DNA from: CAISIP01 sp031396205
GTDB taxonomy: Bacteria; Pseudomonadota; Gammaproteobacteria; Burkholderiales; Burkholderiaceae_C
Direction: 5' to 3'
Length of the DNA: 64,000 nucleotides
NCBI GenBank assembly: GCA_031396205.1
Contig: JANNKH010000114.1
Location: 15,434-79,433 of the forward strand
Both the position numbers and the translations under genes were made by a program. This document shows, piece after piece, positions 1-7,488 of this stretch; position 1 is the stretch's first letter; every line of letters starts with the position of its first letter. The notes below the pieces were generated by a model. That model did not search any database and had not been told where the DNA came from. It was given only the letters and a program-made list of their open reading frames with translations.

Positions 1-636
1 TTTTCCATCGAGCAGTTCTTCGGCGTGTTTCACAACTACAACACGGCGGTATGGCCTGCCCAGGTGTTTCTACTTTTGCTCGCACTGATGGCCATCGCTC
101 TGGTGCTGGTCCGGCGGAGTTGGTCCGGCCTGGCCATTTCGGCCATCCTCGCGTTTCTTTGGATATGGCTGGGCTTGGTCTACCACCTCGCATTCTTCTC
201 GGCCATCAATCCGGTTGCCTACGTCTTCGCCGGCGTGTCAGTTGCGGGCGGTTTTGTCTTCTTCTGGCAAGGCGTCGTTCGTCGCCGGCTTGATTTCCAG
301 TGGACTCCTGGCGCTCGCTCATATACCGGCCTCTTTTTCATAGTGTTCGCGCTCATCGTGTATCCGGCCTGGTCGGTATTCGCGGGCCACGGCTATCCTG
401 CATTTCCTACGTTCGGCCTTCCTTGCCCGACGACGATTTTCACGATTGGATTGCTTGCACTCACGGTCGCGCCGTACCCGCGCAGCCCATTGATGGTGCC
501 TGTCCTATGGTGTTTCGTTGGGGGACAGGCGGCATTTCTCTTGGACGTGCCACCTGATTCAGGGCTCATTGCCGCAGGGGTGGTGGGCATTGTTCTGCTC
601 ATGCGTTCCGGAGGCGCCATGACGAACTCCGGATAA
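1..636 (+). CDS. DUF6064 family integral membrane protein (5' end outside window)
   Basis: The reading frame is already open at base 1 (FSIEQFFGVFHNYNTAVWPAQ), so the true start lies upstream and the GTG at 25 is internal. In-window length is 211 residues. It is almost entirely hydrophobic, with about six predicted membrane helices and a short polar tail. The N-terminal pattern (EQFF, then NYNTAVWPAQ) is what I associate with DUF6064 proteins, which have no known function and often sit in mobile or metal-resistance neighbourhoods. The family call is from recall; function is unknown. Confidence 0.75.
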   Translation, partial: FSIEQFFGVFHNYNTAVWPAQVFLLLLALMAIALVLVRRSWSGLAISAILAFLWIWLGLVYHLAFFSAINPVAYVFAGVSVAGGFVFFWQGVVRRRLDFQWTPGARSYTGLFFIVFALIVYPAWSVFAGHGYPAFPTFGLPCPTTIFTIGLLALTVAPYPRSPLMVPVLWCFVGGQAAFLLDVPPDSGLIAAGVVGIVLLMRSGGAMTNSG

Positions 637-739
637 TCGCACTCGGTAGATTCGACGTCGGGAGTACCCAGCGGCTGTCGGATCGGATGCCGCAGGCGCG
701 TGGTCAACATGTGTCGATGGGAGCGTCGCGTTGACATCG

Positions 740-1148
740 CTGATAGCCGTGTCGATGCCAATACCAATGGCTGCAACCCCTATGACAGTCCAGCCTTCGG
801 TCGCCTCGGGAGCGCCGAGACGAGTAATTGCCTTCCACCCCAAGGACCCCATGCCACCAACAGCGACACTGCGTTGATGAAGGCGGCCAGTACGGACCCA
901 CGTCTCCAGACGTCGGTGTGTCGGTCGTCGGCCTTGAGTTTTACAGCCATGGCTGCGCCCCAAGCCAGTACCAGGCCGGCCATATTATTGCTCGGGTTGT
1001 GGTCGGCATCCGCCAACAGTGCCAGCGAGTTGACCTTCCAGCCGTAGAACCTTTTCACCAATACGAAGCCCAAGTTGAGCCCTGTTCCGATGGCAAATGC
1101 TTTGCTGAAGTCCTGGGGCGCACGCGCATGCGCGTTGTGGTCGTGCAA
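740..1148 (-). pseudogene. Cation diffusion facilitator (CzcD-like) remnant, frameshifted and truncated
   Basis: The ATG at 1148 opens a frame (MHDHNAHARAPQDFSKAFAI) typical of CDF efflux proteins, with the family segments NSLALLADA and AAFINAV. Homology leaves this frame near base 855 and continues in another minus frame (GMGSLGWKAITRLGAPEATE) to about base 740, where it stops. CDF proteins usually run to about 300 residues, so roughly half is missing. The metal-site motif expected as HNLSD reads HNPSN, losing the aspartate ligand. A frameshift, a truncation and a lost ligand together support a dead gene. It formerly exported Zn/Co/Cd-type cations. Confidence 0.8.
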
Positions 1149-1281
1149 GCTGGTTTCCCGTTCGTCTCAAGGCTTTCGGACAAGCGCGCGATCCCGATGG
1201 GAGCCGGTGGCGACCACTTCCAACACGGCACCATACTTGCTGATGCTGTCGTCGGCAGCTACGTCATGTGTGGAACGGCCC

Positions 1282-3273
1282 TCATGACACAGTCACCAGT
1301 TTGGTGAGTTCGTCGATGCCAACGGGCGGTTTGGCAAGCCACGGCAATGCATAGGTCTTCTTTGCCAATCCCTCAGAGATGCGTGCCACCTGCTTTGCCT
1401 CTCCAGCAAGACGTGCGATAAGAAGCGGGTCTTTGGTGCCGGCGGCCAATATGCTCTTGTTGATGACCCAGGCGAAGGGCTCAATCTTTGCCCTGCGCAG
1501 GTCTTCTTGCAGGGCCTGCGCCTGCAACACAGGGGTGGTCTCTGGCAACGTGACCAGAATGATTTTCGTGTACGCGGGATCTTGAAGGCGCATCAACGGT
1601 GTGACGAAGCGCGCGGAACCCTTGCCCTCAAGCTCCCGCGTCATCTGCCTGTGATAGGCACCGGTGGCATCCATCAGCAACATGGAGTGGCCCGTCGGTG
1701 CAGTATCCAGGACCACGAAGGAACTGCGTGCCTCGCTGACGATATGCGAGAACGCATGGAATACGGCAACCTCCTCGGTACAAGGAGAACGCAGATCTTC
1801 CAGCATCAAGGCGCGCTCTTGCTCATTGAGTTCGGCCCCCTTTGTCGCCATGATCTTGTCGACGTAGCGCTGGGTTTCCACGACAGGGTCGATGCGGTCC
1901 ACACGCAAGCCATCTACAGCACCGCTCAAGGTCGTTGCCAGGTGTGAAGCCGGGTCCGTGGTGCTCAGATGGACGGACTTGCCACGCAGGACCAGGCCCA
2001 GGGCGAGCGCCGCAGCAATGGTCGTCTTTCCGACCCCGCCCTTACCCATCACCATGATGAGACCGTGCCCAGCCTGGACCAGGTCTTCGACCAGCGCATC
2101 CAATCCCATGCCCTCTTTCATCGTCGGAACTTCGGATGGGTGCGTTGTGACTGTGAGCGCACCAGTGTCGAGAAGCGCCTGCAAAGCTGGCAAGCCAACG
2201 GTGTCGAATGACCGCAGCGGTACCTGGTCCTGGCCCAGCAGGCGCAGGTTCTGCGGCATTTCAGCGATGGCCTGGTGGCCCAGGGCCTCCATGGCCATGG
2301 CGACCGCATCGTTCTTGTCTGTCGCCCGGAAAACGCCGTTCATTACGAGCCATTGGTTACCCAGTCCCAGTGTCCGCAGTTCTTCGGAGGTCCGTGATGC
2401 TTCGGCAATCGCTCCCTTCTCGGGACGTGTCACCAGCACCACGGTAGTCATTGCAGGATTGGACAAAGCATCAAGCGCAGCCTTGAACCGAACTTCCTGC
2501 ATCTTCAAACCGGAGTGCGGACCCAAGCAGGAAGCTCCACGGTCATTCCCAGCCAGGAAGCCCGACCAGGCCTTTGGCAAACTCAGTAAACGCAGGGTGT
2601 GCCCGGTCGGCGCGGTGTCGAAGATGATGTGGTCGTAGTTCGGGTTCTCATCGGCCAGCAGTGACGAGAACTCGTCGAAGGATGCAATCTCGGTCGTACA
2701 GGCGCCGGACAACTGCTCTCTCACCGTGGCAATATCAGTGTCGGACGTGTCCTGGCCCATCTGCCCGACGACACGTTGCCGATAGGCTTGTGCAGCCGCG
2801 TCGGGGTCAATGTTCAGTACCGACAGCCCCGGGGCCCCGGGAACCTTAGTCGCCTGGTTGCTCAGCGCAACACCCAGCATGGCATCCAGATTGGAAGCGG
2901 AATCCGTGCTCACCAGAAGCACTCTCTTGCCGCTGTCGGCCAAGTACAGCGCCACTGCAGCGGAAAGAGACGTCTTGCCAACCCCGCCCTTGCCGGTAAA
3001 GAAGATGTGCCTGGTCGGCTGACTCAGCAAATCCAGCGGCTTGGGCTTCAACCAGGTTTCCACCTTTTCATGGGAGGGAATACCACCGCTGTGGACGAGC
3101 TTGCCGTCCACGGTTACTGCGGGGGTGGCTTTGATGCCAAGCCGTGTGCGCTCCGACTGGCTCTCGTTCATGGACAGCTGCACTTCAATGCCCAAGGTTT
3201 TGGCCGCTCGCTCGACCATGGCCGCAGTGCTTTGGCATTTGCTGCACCCTGAACCCAAGACCACGACTTCCAT
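1282..3273 (-). CDS. arsA: Arsenite-activated ATPase ArsA with N-terminal thioredoxin-like domain
   Basis: This 663-residue fusion begins with a small thioredoxin-like domain (residues 1-78, CxxC at C10/C13). A tandem ArsA ATPase follows, with P-loops GKGGVGKTS (94-102) and GKGGVGKTT (410-418) and two DTAPTGH switch motifs (219-225, 523-529). The three metalloid-binding cysteines of ArsA have counterparts: C192 in SGACTTE, C249 in GASCLGP and C498 in RSPCTEE. ArsA normally powers the ArsB arsenite exporter at the inner membrane. The redox domain may handle or deliver As(III), by inference from the fusion. No ArsB, ArsD, ArsC or ArsR could be recognised in the window. The ribosome site before the ATG is weak. 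Confidence 0.92.
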   Translation of the reverse strand: MEVVVLGSGCSKCQSTAAMVERAAKTLGIEVQLSMNESQSERTRLGIKATPAVTVDGKLVHSGGIPSHEKVETWLKPKPLDLLSQPTRHIFFTGKGGVGKTSLSAAVALYLADSGKRVLLVSTDSASNLDAMLGVALSNQATKVPGAPGLSVLNIDPDAAAQAYRQRVVGQMGQDTSDTDIATVREQLSGACTTEIASFDEFSSLLADENPNYDHIIFDTAPTGHTLRLLSLPKAWSGFLAGNDRGASCLGPHSGLKMQEVRFKAALDALSNPAMTTVVLVTRPEKGAIAEASRTSEELRTLGLGNQWLVMNGVFRATDKNDAVAMAMEALGHQAIAEMPQNLRLLGQDQVPLRSFDTVGLPALQALLDTGALTVTTHPSEVPTMKEGMGLDALVEDLVQAGHGLIMVMGKGGVGKTTIAAALALGLVLRGKSVHLSTTDPASHLATTLSGAVDGLRVDRIDPVVETQRYVDKIMATKGAELNEQERALMLEDLRSPCTEEVAVFHAFSHIVSEARSSFVVLDTAPTGHSMLLMDATGAYHRQMTRELEGKGSARFVTPLMRLQDPAYTKIILVTLPETTPVLQAQALQEDLRRAKIEPFAWVINKSILAAGTKDPLLIARLAGEAKQVARISEGLAKKTYALPWLAKPPVGIDELTKLVTVS

Positions 3274-4018
3274 ATCATCTCACTTCGAAGAAAAACGTAC
3301 GGCTGTGCTTGCCGAATTGACCGAATGGGGATGCGCGGCATGCAGGTTTACCTTCACATTGGCCGACGCAGGCCTTGAGCGTGCGGCATCCAGGTTGAGG
3401 CGCTGGATGGCAGAATCGCAAGCTCCTCGTCCAAGTTGGATGTCGTGCAAATGCTGTCAGCGCCTCGCCAGTACCAAAATTTCCATCTTGCCCACGGCTC
3501 CCGCATTTCCGCAGCTTTTATGTTGGTGGAAGGCTGCAGGGCAGCCAATGACCAGGGTCAAGTCGTCGCCAAATACTTGGGCATGTCGGATGCACCCATC
3601 AAGCGTAGTCCACGACGAGTTGCCCGTACGGACAATGGCACAGTCGACCCCTTCAGTCTGTTCGCTCGCCCACAAAGAAGCGACGCAATTTGATGGGCCG
3701 GGACTGTCGCAATATCAGCGTACGACCGGAACCGGGCGTTGCGATTTAAGCTGCGAGCGCGCAGAATTGCCTCTCGGATTTGGCCTGCGGGTGCCGCATT
3801 GGTTTTATAGGACATGTGGGCAACTTCGGCGGTAAGTGCCGCCTGTGCGAGTCTTCAACGATTGTGTCGAAGCCAAAACTTCTCGCAGGTGGAAATCCGC
3901 AGATTGCCAAAGCGGATGGCGATGACCCAGTGCAGGCCTGTATTTTGGCCGTCCCAGGATGAAAGAGTGACGTAACGTGCCGCCTGGGTGTGCTCATCAG
4001 ACCTCCAAGGAAATTTAG
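3274..4018. other. 745-base gap with no supportable gene
   Basis: Between arsA and the first DHFR-like gene, short open frames exist in several registers. None matches a family I recognise, and none has a good ribosome site plus convincing codon pattern. This is where an arsR or arsD would be expected upstream of arsA, but neither is visible. The stretch may be eroded coding sequence, in keeping with the two broken genes nearby. Confidence 0.6.
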
Positions 4019-4672
4019 ATGCAGAAACTGGTGGTACGCGGGTATGCCCTATCAATCGACGGGTTTAGCTCCGCGCAAGGACAAAGCTTGGAAAACCCGT
4101 TCGGCAAGAACGGCCTTGCGCTGATGGACTGGTTTTTTCCAACCCGAACCTGCCGAAAAATGTTTGGGCAGGAAGGTGGAAGCACAGGAATTGATGACGA
4201 TTTCATGGCCAAGGCCTTTGAAAATGTTGGCGCCAATATTCTGGGTCGCAACATGTTCGGACCGGTACGCGGTCCCTGGGTCGATGTTGAATGGAAAGGT
4301 TGGTGGGGTGCCAATCCTGTCTACCATGCGCCCGTTTTTGTAGTAACGAATCACGCGCGCGCGGCATTGCCGATGGAAGGTGGGACAACCTTTCACTTTG
4401 TAACCGATGGCATCGAGTCTGCATTGCAACAAGCCTTTGCCGCTGCACAGGGGAAAGACGTCCGCTTGGGCGGAGGCGCGACACTGGTTCGCCAATATCT
4501 CAGGGCGAGATTGGTCGACGAACTGCATCTTGTAATTACCAACAAATTGTTAGGTTCTGGTGAGCGCCTGTTTGAAGGAACGGACAACATTGCACGAGAC
4601 TACGAATGCGTGGAGCTAGTTGCATCTGAGGCCGTCACCCATGTGCGGCTCGTGAAGAGGGACCAAAAATAA
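4019..4672 (+). CDS. Dihydrofolate reductase family protein (RibD C-terminal domain)
   Basis: The 217-residue product has the DHFR/RibD-C fold pattern. It has an N-terminal LVVRGYALSIDGF strand and loop, a central LGRNMFGPVRG segment (nucleotide contacts), FVVTNHAR, and the C-terminal RLGGGATLVRQYL followed by VDELHLVI and LLGSGERLF. Such proteins bind NAD(P)H and reduce small substrates, but the individual substrate is rarely known. An AAGGAAA ribosome site precedes the ATG. A paralogue lies 326 bases downstream, and a broken glyoxalase gene lies between the two. Base composition is lower in GC than the genes right of 6.7 kb. Confidence 0.88.
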   Translation: MQKLVVRGYALSIDGFSSAQGQSLENPFGKNGLALMDWFFPTRTCRKMFGQEGGSTGIDDDFMAKAFENVGANILGRNMFGPVRGPWVDVEWKGWWGANPVYHAPVFVVTNHARAALPMEGGTTFHFVTDGIESALQQAFAAAQGKDVRLGGGATLVRQYLRARLVDELHLVITNKLLGSGERLFEGTDNIARDYECVELVASEAVTHVRLVKRDQK

Positions 4673-4765
4673 AGTACTGTTCTGCGCCTTCAACGCAGCT
4701 TGAATTTTTCGTTGGAACCCGGACAGGGGTTCTCCGCCGTTGAACAAAATGGGGCAACTTCAACC

Positions 4766-4980
4766 GTGTTCTCACACATCTTCGTTGGCGTCAGTGATTT
4801 CGAAAGGGCGCTTGGCTTCTACAACCCCATGACGTCAGCGCTTGGGATTGAGGCTCGCTTCTGTGCGAGAGCGTCCGGGGGCCGGCTGGCTGGCAGTCGA
4901 GTCCCGACCCAAGGCCGCTCTTCCTCATTGATTCACTCAACGACAAACTGGCACACGGACCCGGGAGTGACCAGACCATA
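4766..4980 (+). pseudogene. Glyoxalase/bleomycin-resistance (VOC) family remnant, frameshifted
   Basis: From a GTG at 4766 the frame reads VFSHIFVGVSDFERALGFYN, a classic VOC-domain first strand and helix with the metal-site histidine (SHIFVGV). After about base 4875 the homology shifts by one base and continues as GWQSSPDPRPLFLIDS to about 4970. It then degrades before the second half of the domain. VOC proteins of this type run to about 120-130 residues, so the C-terminal third is absent. The remnant ends just before the ribosome site of the next gene. Confidence 0.75.
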
Positions 4981-4997
4981 AGAAGGAGCATTTTCAC

Positions 4998-5528
4998 ATG
5001 GCGAAGCTCGTCTTTGGAATGAACCAGTCATTAGATGGCTACATCGACCACTTGGCGTTCGCGCCGGGCCCATTGCTCTTTCGTCACTTCATCGAGCAGG
5101 TTCGCGGCCTGACCGGCAGTGTGTACGGTCGCCGCATGTATGAGGTGATGCGCTATTGGGACGGGGAACATCCCGAGTGGGACGCGGCGGAACGCGACTT
5201 CGCTACCGTTTGGCGAAATCAGCGAAAGTGGGTTGTGTCACGTACGCTCAAGTCTGTCGGTGTCAATGCCACGCTCGTCACGAATGACGTGGTTGCAACA
5301 AGCCGCCAGCTGAAGGCCGAAGTTGATGGAGAGATAGACGTTGCAGGCCCGGACCTGGCACGGAGCCTGACCGACGCCGGCCTAATTGATGAATATCGAA
5401 TCTACCTACATCCAGTCGTGCTGGGTTCCGGCAAACCCTTCTTCGCCGGCCCTCGTCCGCGACTCCGCCTTCAAGCTACCGAGCGAATGGACGAGGACGT
5501 GATGAGGTTGACCTACGTTCCTGCCTAG
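4998..5528 (+). CDS. Dihydrofolate reductase family protein (RibD C-terminal domain), second copy
   Basis: The 176-residue protein starts MAKLVFGMNQSLDGYID and carries YGRRMYEVMRYWD, KWVVSRTL, the glycine-poor VAGPDLARSL segment and EYRIYLHPVVLGSGKPFF. These are hallmark elements of the YyaP/RibD-C reductase family. A strong AAGGAG site eight bases upstream fixes the ATG. It differs clearly from the neighbour at 4019 and belongs to a different subgroup, so the two are not recent duplicates. An NAD(P)H-dependent reductase role is expected; the substrate is unknown. Confidence 0.9.
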   Translation: MAKLVFGMNQSLDGYIDHLAFAPGPLLFRHFIEQVRGLTGSVYGRRMYEVMRYWDGEHPEWDAAERDFATVWRNQRKWVVSRTLKSVGVNATLVTNDVVATSRQLKAEVDGEIDVAGPDLARSLTDAGLIDEYRIYLHPVVLGSGKPFFAGPRPRLRLQATERMDEDVMRLTYVPA

Positions 5529-5857
5529 CCGCCCGATGGGCCGCTCCAGCCATCTTGCAATGTTTCGCAGTGCTGACTGCGCGTGCGCCGCGGGCTGGTT
5601 TGCACAAAGACAATGGCCACCTGGGTTTTGGTTCGGTGAACAACGAAATAGGCCTCTGCCTGTCAACTGATCGTTGAGAGAGGCTGTAAATCAAGGCCCG
5701 AAAAAGCCGTTTGCAACCCCTTATTGGAACGGCTAGCGTTTCCTATGGGGCTTTTGAATCGGTCCGCATTTCGCAGACGCCGGATTTGCTCGCTTCGACC
5801 AGGACCAGACGTTCGCATCGGGCACACAAGCGAAAACTCAAGCGCGTGCGAATGTAG
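5529..5857. other. 329-base gap with no supportable gene
   Basis: This lies between the second DHFR-like gene and the end of the TumA antitoxin gene on the other strand. Open frames here are short and carry no recognisable domain. No obvious terminator or insertion-sequence end was found. It looks like filler or decayed sequence. Confidence 0.55.
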
Positions 5858-6214
5858 TCATGCTGACGAAAGATTGATGCTTGCCTGCACTTCATTCCAA
5901 GGAGCAGTCAATTTTCGGCCTTCCCATACCAAAAGTCCTCCTGACTCCAGGGCGCTCACGTCCTGATGCACATTCTTGTAGTCGCGACCCAATGACGCAG
6001 CCAGTTCACGCACGCTTGCCGCACCATGCTGTCGCACGAATCGCAATAGTTCCAGCCTGCGTGGGGACAGTGTCTCCGTCATCGCCTGAAAACTGAGGAA
6101 GGTCACATGCGCTTCATCGACAGGCTCACCCGTCTGCGCGCGACGCCACGCATCGACGAAGCGCTTGCCCATCGCCGCCAGGTCATCGACATGCACTTGG
6201 ATTTTCGTCGCCAT
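5858..6214 (-). CDS. tumA: TumA-type HTH antitoxin
   Basis: The 118-residue protein starts MATKIQVHVDDL, with GGAAGG eight bases upstream. The frame extends further upstream, but that start would sit inside the toxin gene, so the ATG at 6214 is preferred. The middle carries SPRRLELLRFVRQHG followed by a winged helix-turn-helix (SVRELAASLGRDYKNVHQDV) and a wing (ALESGGLL). This pattern matches the HTH antitoxin partner of TumE toxins. Only four bases separate the toxin stop from this start, so the pair is one transcript. It probably represses the operon through the palindromes at 6524-6566. Confidence 0.82.
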   Translation of the reverse strand: MATKIQVHVDDLAAMGKRFVDAWRRAQTGEPVDEAHVTFLSFQAMTETLSPRRLELLRFVRQHGAASVRELAASLGRDYKNVHQDVSALESGGLLVWEGRKLTAPWNEVQASINLSSA

Positions 6215-6218
6215 GGTG

Positions 6219-6521
6219 TTATTCCTTCCGTTGCAAATCATCCCGGCGGACACTTTCAATATCCGCCAGGAAGTCAGAGATAAGTTGCTCCACTGACACA
6301 AACCGGTATCGCAGTTCTCGGCCCGTTATGTGCTTGTGGTCACCCCTGCCGCGCTCATTGTCGTAACCCACCAGGCGCTTACCAGCATGGCCGTAGTACA
6401 GGTTGTATTTCAGTCCATGCGGACGTTCCGTGTCGGCCGTGGCAAGCTGCCAGATGGTCATTTCGACAATCGACCCGTCGGGCAAAGTTGCCTTGTCATG
6501 AAACAGCTTTTCCGCCTTCAT
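6219..6521 (-). CDS. tumE: TumE family toxin (DUF6516)
   Basis: The 100-residue protein starts MKAEKLFHDKATLPDGSIVE. The core is WQLATADTERPHGLKYNLYY, then GYDNERGRGDHKH and a C-terminal helix (VEQLISDFLADIES). The GYDNERGRGDHKH segment is the signature I associate with DUF6516/TumE toxins of type II toxin-antitoxin systems. Toxin-first order with the HTH antitoxin directly behind it fits that family. TumE proteins are thought to act as nucleases, but the target here is not readable from sequence. The start lies just inside a pair of operator-like palindromes. Confidence 0.83.
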   Translation of the reverse strand: MKAEKLFHDKATLPDGSIVEMTIWQLATADTERPHGLKYNLYYGHAGKRLVGYDNERGRGDHKHITGRELRYRFVSVEQLISDFLADIESVRRDDLQRKE

Positions 6522-6523
6522 TT

Positions 6524-6566
6524 ATGGTGCAGCGTACCATCGGATATTGATGGTGTCAAACACCAT
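6524..6566 (-). promoter_or_regulatory. Two matching palindromes, probable TumEA operator
   Basis: Two 17-base dyads with the same layout lie directly upstream of the toxin start. They are ATGGTGCAGCGTACCAT (6524-6540, six of seven arm pairs) and ATGGTGTCAAACACCAT (6550-6566, perfect arms). Their starts are 26 bases apart. Both have ATGGT arms around a three-base centre. Position and symmetry fit autorepression by the TumA HTH protein. Confidence 0.6.
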
Positions 6567-6774
6567 AATTGTGCATTGCCTGTCGAACACCTGGTCATCA
6601 CCGTGAGTGTCCGCTTCCCGTCACGCTGCAGGTCCGCTTTGGGCACTTAGCGGCCAGACATGACTGACCGTTCGGGGGCAGCCCCAACCGATGGCCATTC
6701 AAAACAAGGACGTGATGTTGGATGCGACGCCCCCTCCATTTGCTCATGCCCAACGGCCACCCGTCATCCCCGCT

Positions 6775-7440
6775 TCAAATGCCAATACCCTGGCGCTCCA
6801 GTATGTCGCCGACCAGCTCGAGCCGCACCAGCGGGTTGTCCAACGCCATCAGGCGCTGTTGGAGTTCCAGCGGCAGGCCGAGCACTTCGCACCAGCGGTT
6901 GGCGACCCAGCCGCAATCGTGCAGCGCAAAAGGTGCCTGGAACGGCAGCGGCTGTTCTGACTCGCCCCGCTGCTGCAGTCGCTCAATCAGCTTGCCCAGG
7001 GCCAGGGCAATGGGTTCGAGGTCAGGCGGCACCGGTATGGCAGCGTCAGCGGGCACTTGCTGCACATTGCCGATCCACAGTCCGTGACGCAATTTCTCGC
7101 GCCGGTTCACGCAAAAGCGCTGCACGCCGGTGCAGCGGATTTCCATCAGACCCGGTTGAGGCTTTGTCAGTGTTGTGATCGTGGCCAACGTGCCGACCCC
7201 GTGGAAGTCCTCATCGGTCGTGGGTTTGCCGGTGGAGCCCGCGTGGGGTGCGCGCAATACTTCCGAGCCACCGGTAAGTGCCACCACGCCGAACGGCGCG
7301 CCATGCCGATAGCATTTGCCGATCATGTCCAGGTAGCGCACCTCGAATATCCGCAGCGGCAACACGCCACCGGGAAACAACACGGTGCCCAGCGGGAACA
7401 GCGGCAGTGATGTGAGCGTCAATGCAGGTTCCATGGCCAC
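6775..7440 (-). CDS. LON-substrate-binding-domain protein (stand-alone PUA-like)
   Basis: The 221-residue protein contains LPLFPLGTVLFPGGVLPLRI followed by FEVRYLDMI, the signature opening of the LON N-terminal domain. It ends with the helical LELVGDILERQGIGI tail. There is no ATPase or protease part, so this is the stand-alone form common in proteobacteria, presumed to bind protein or peptide substrates; its job is unsettled. The first start is a GTG at 7440, and an ATG two codons later is equally possible. It lies 48 bases downstream of the aminotransferase gene on the same strand and may be co-transcribed. Confidence 0.9.
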   Translation of the reverse strand: MAMEPALTLTSLPLFPLGTVLFPGGVLPLRIFEVRYLDMIGKCYRHGAPFGVVALTGGSEVLRAPHAGSTGKPTTDEDFHGVGTLATITTLTKPQPGLMEIRCTGVQRFCVNRREKLRHGLWIGNVQQVPADAAIPVPPDLEPIALALGKLIERLQQRGESEQPLPFQAPFALHDCGWVANRWCEVLGLPLELQQRLMALDNPLVRLELVGDILERQGIGI

Positions 7441-7488
7441 CCGCCTGCGCAGTGATCGATCGGCTGCACCTTCACACCGACGGCACGC

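Noticed and set aside
1167..1281. A short minus-strand open tail upstream of the CDF remnant, ending near 1167.
   Set aside because: It could be the end of another eroded gene, but it is too short and matches no family I know.
3457..3815. Minus-strand open frames between arsA and the first DHFR-like gene, considered as possible ArsR or ArsD.
   Set aside because: They lack the helix-turn-helix or the cysteine pattern of those families and have poor starts.
4676..4715. CTGCG/CGCAG hairpin followed by a T-rich stretch after the first DHFR-like gene.
   Set aside because: The stem is only five pairs and the T-run is set back from it, so it is too weak to call a terminator.
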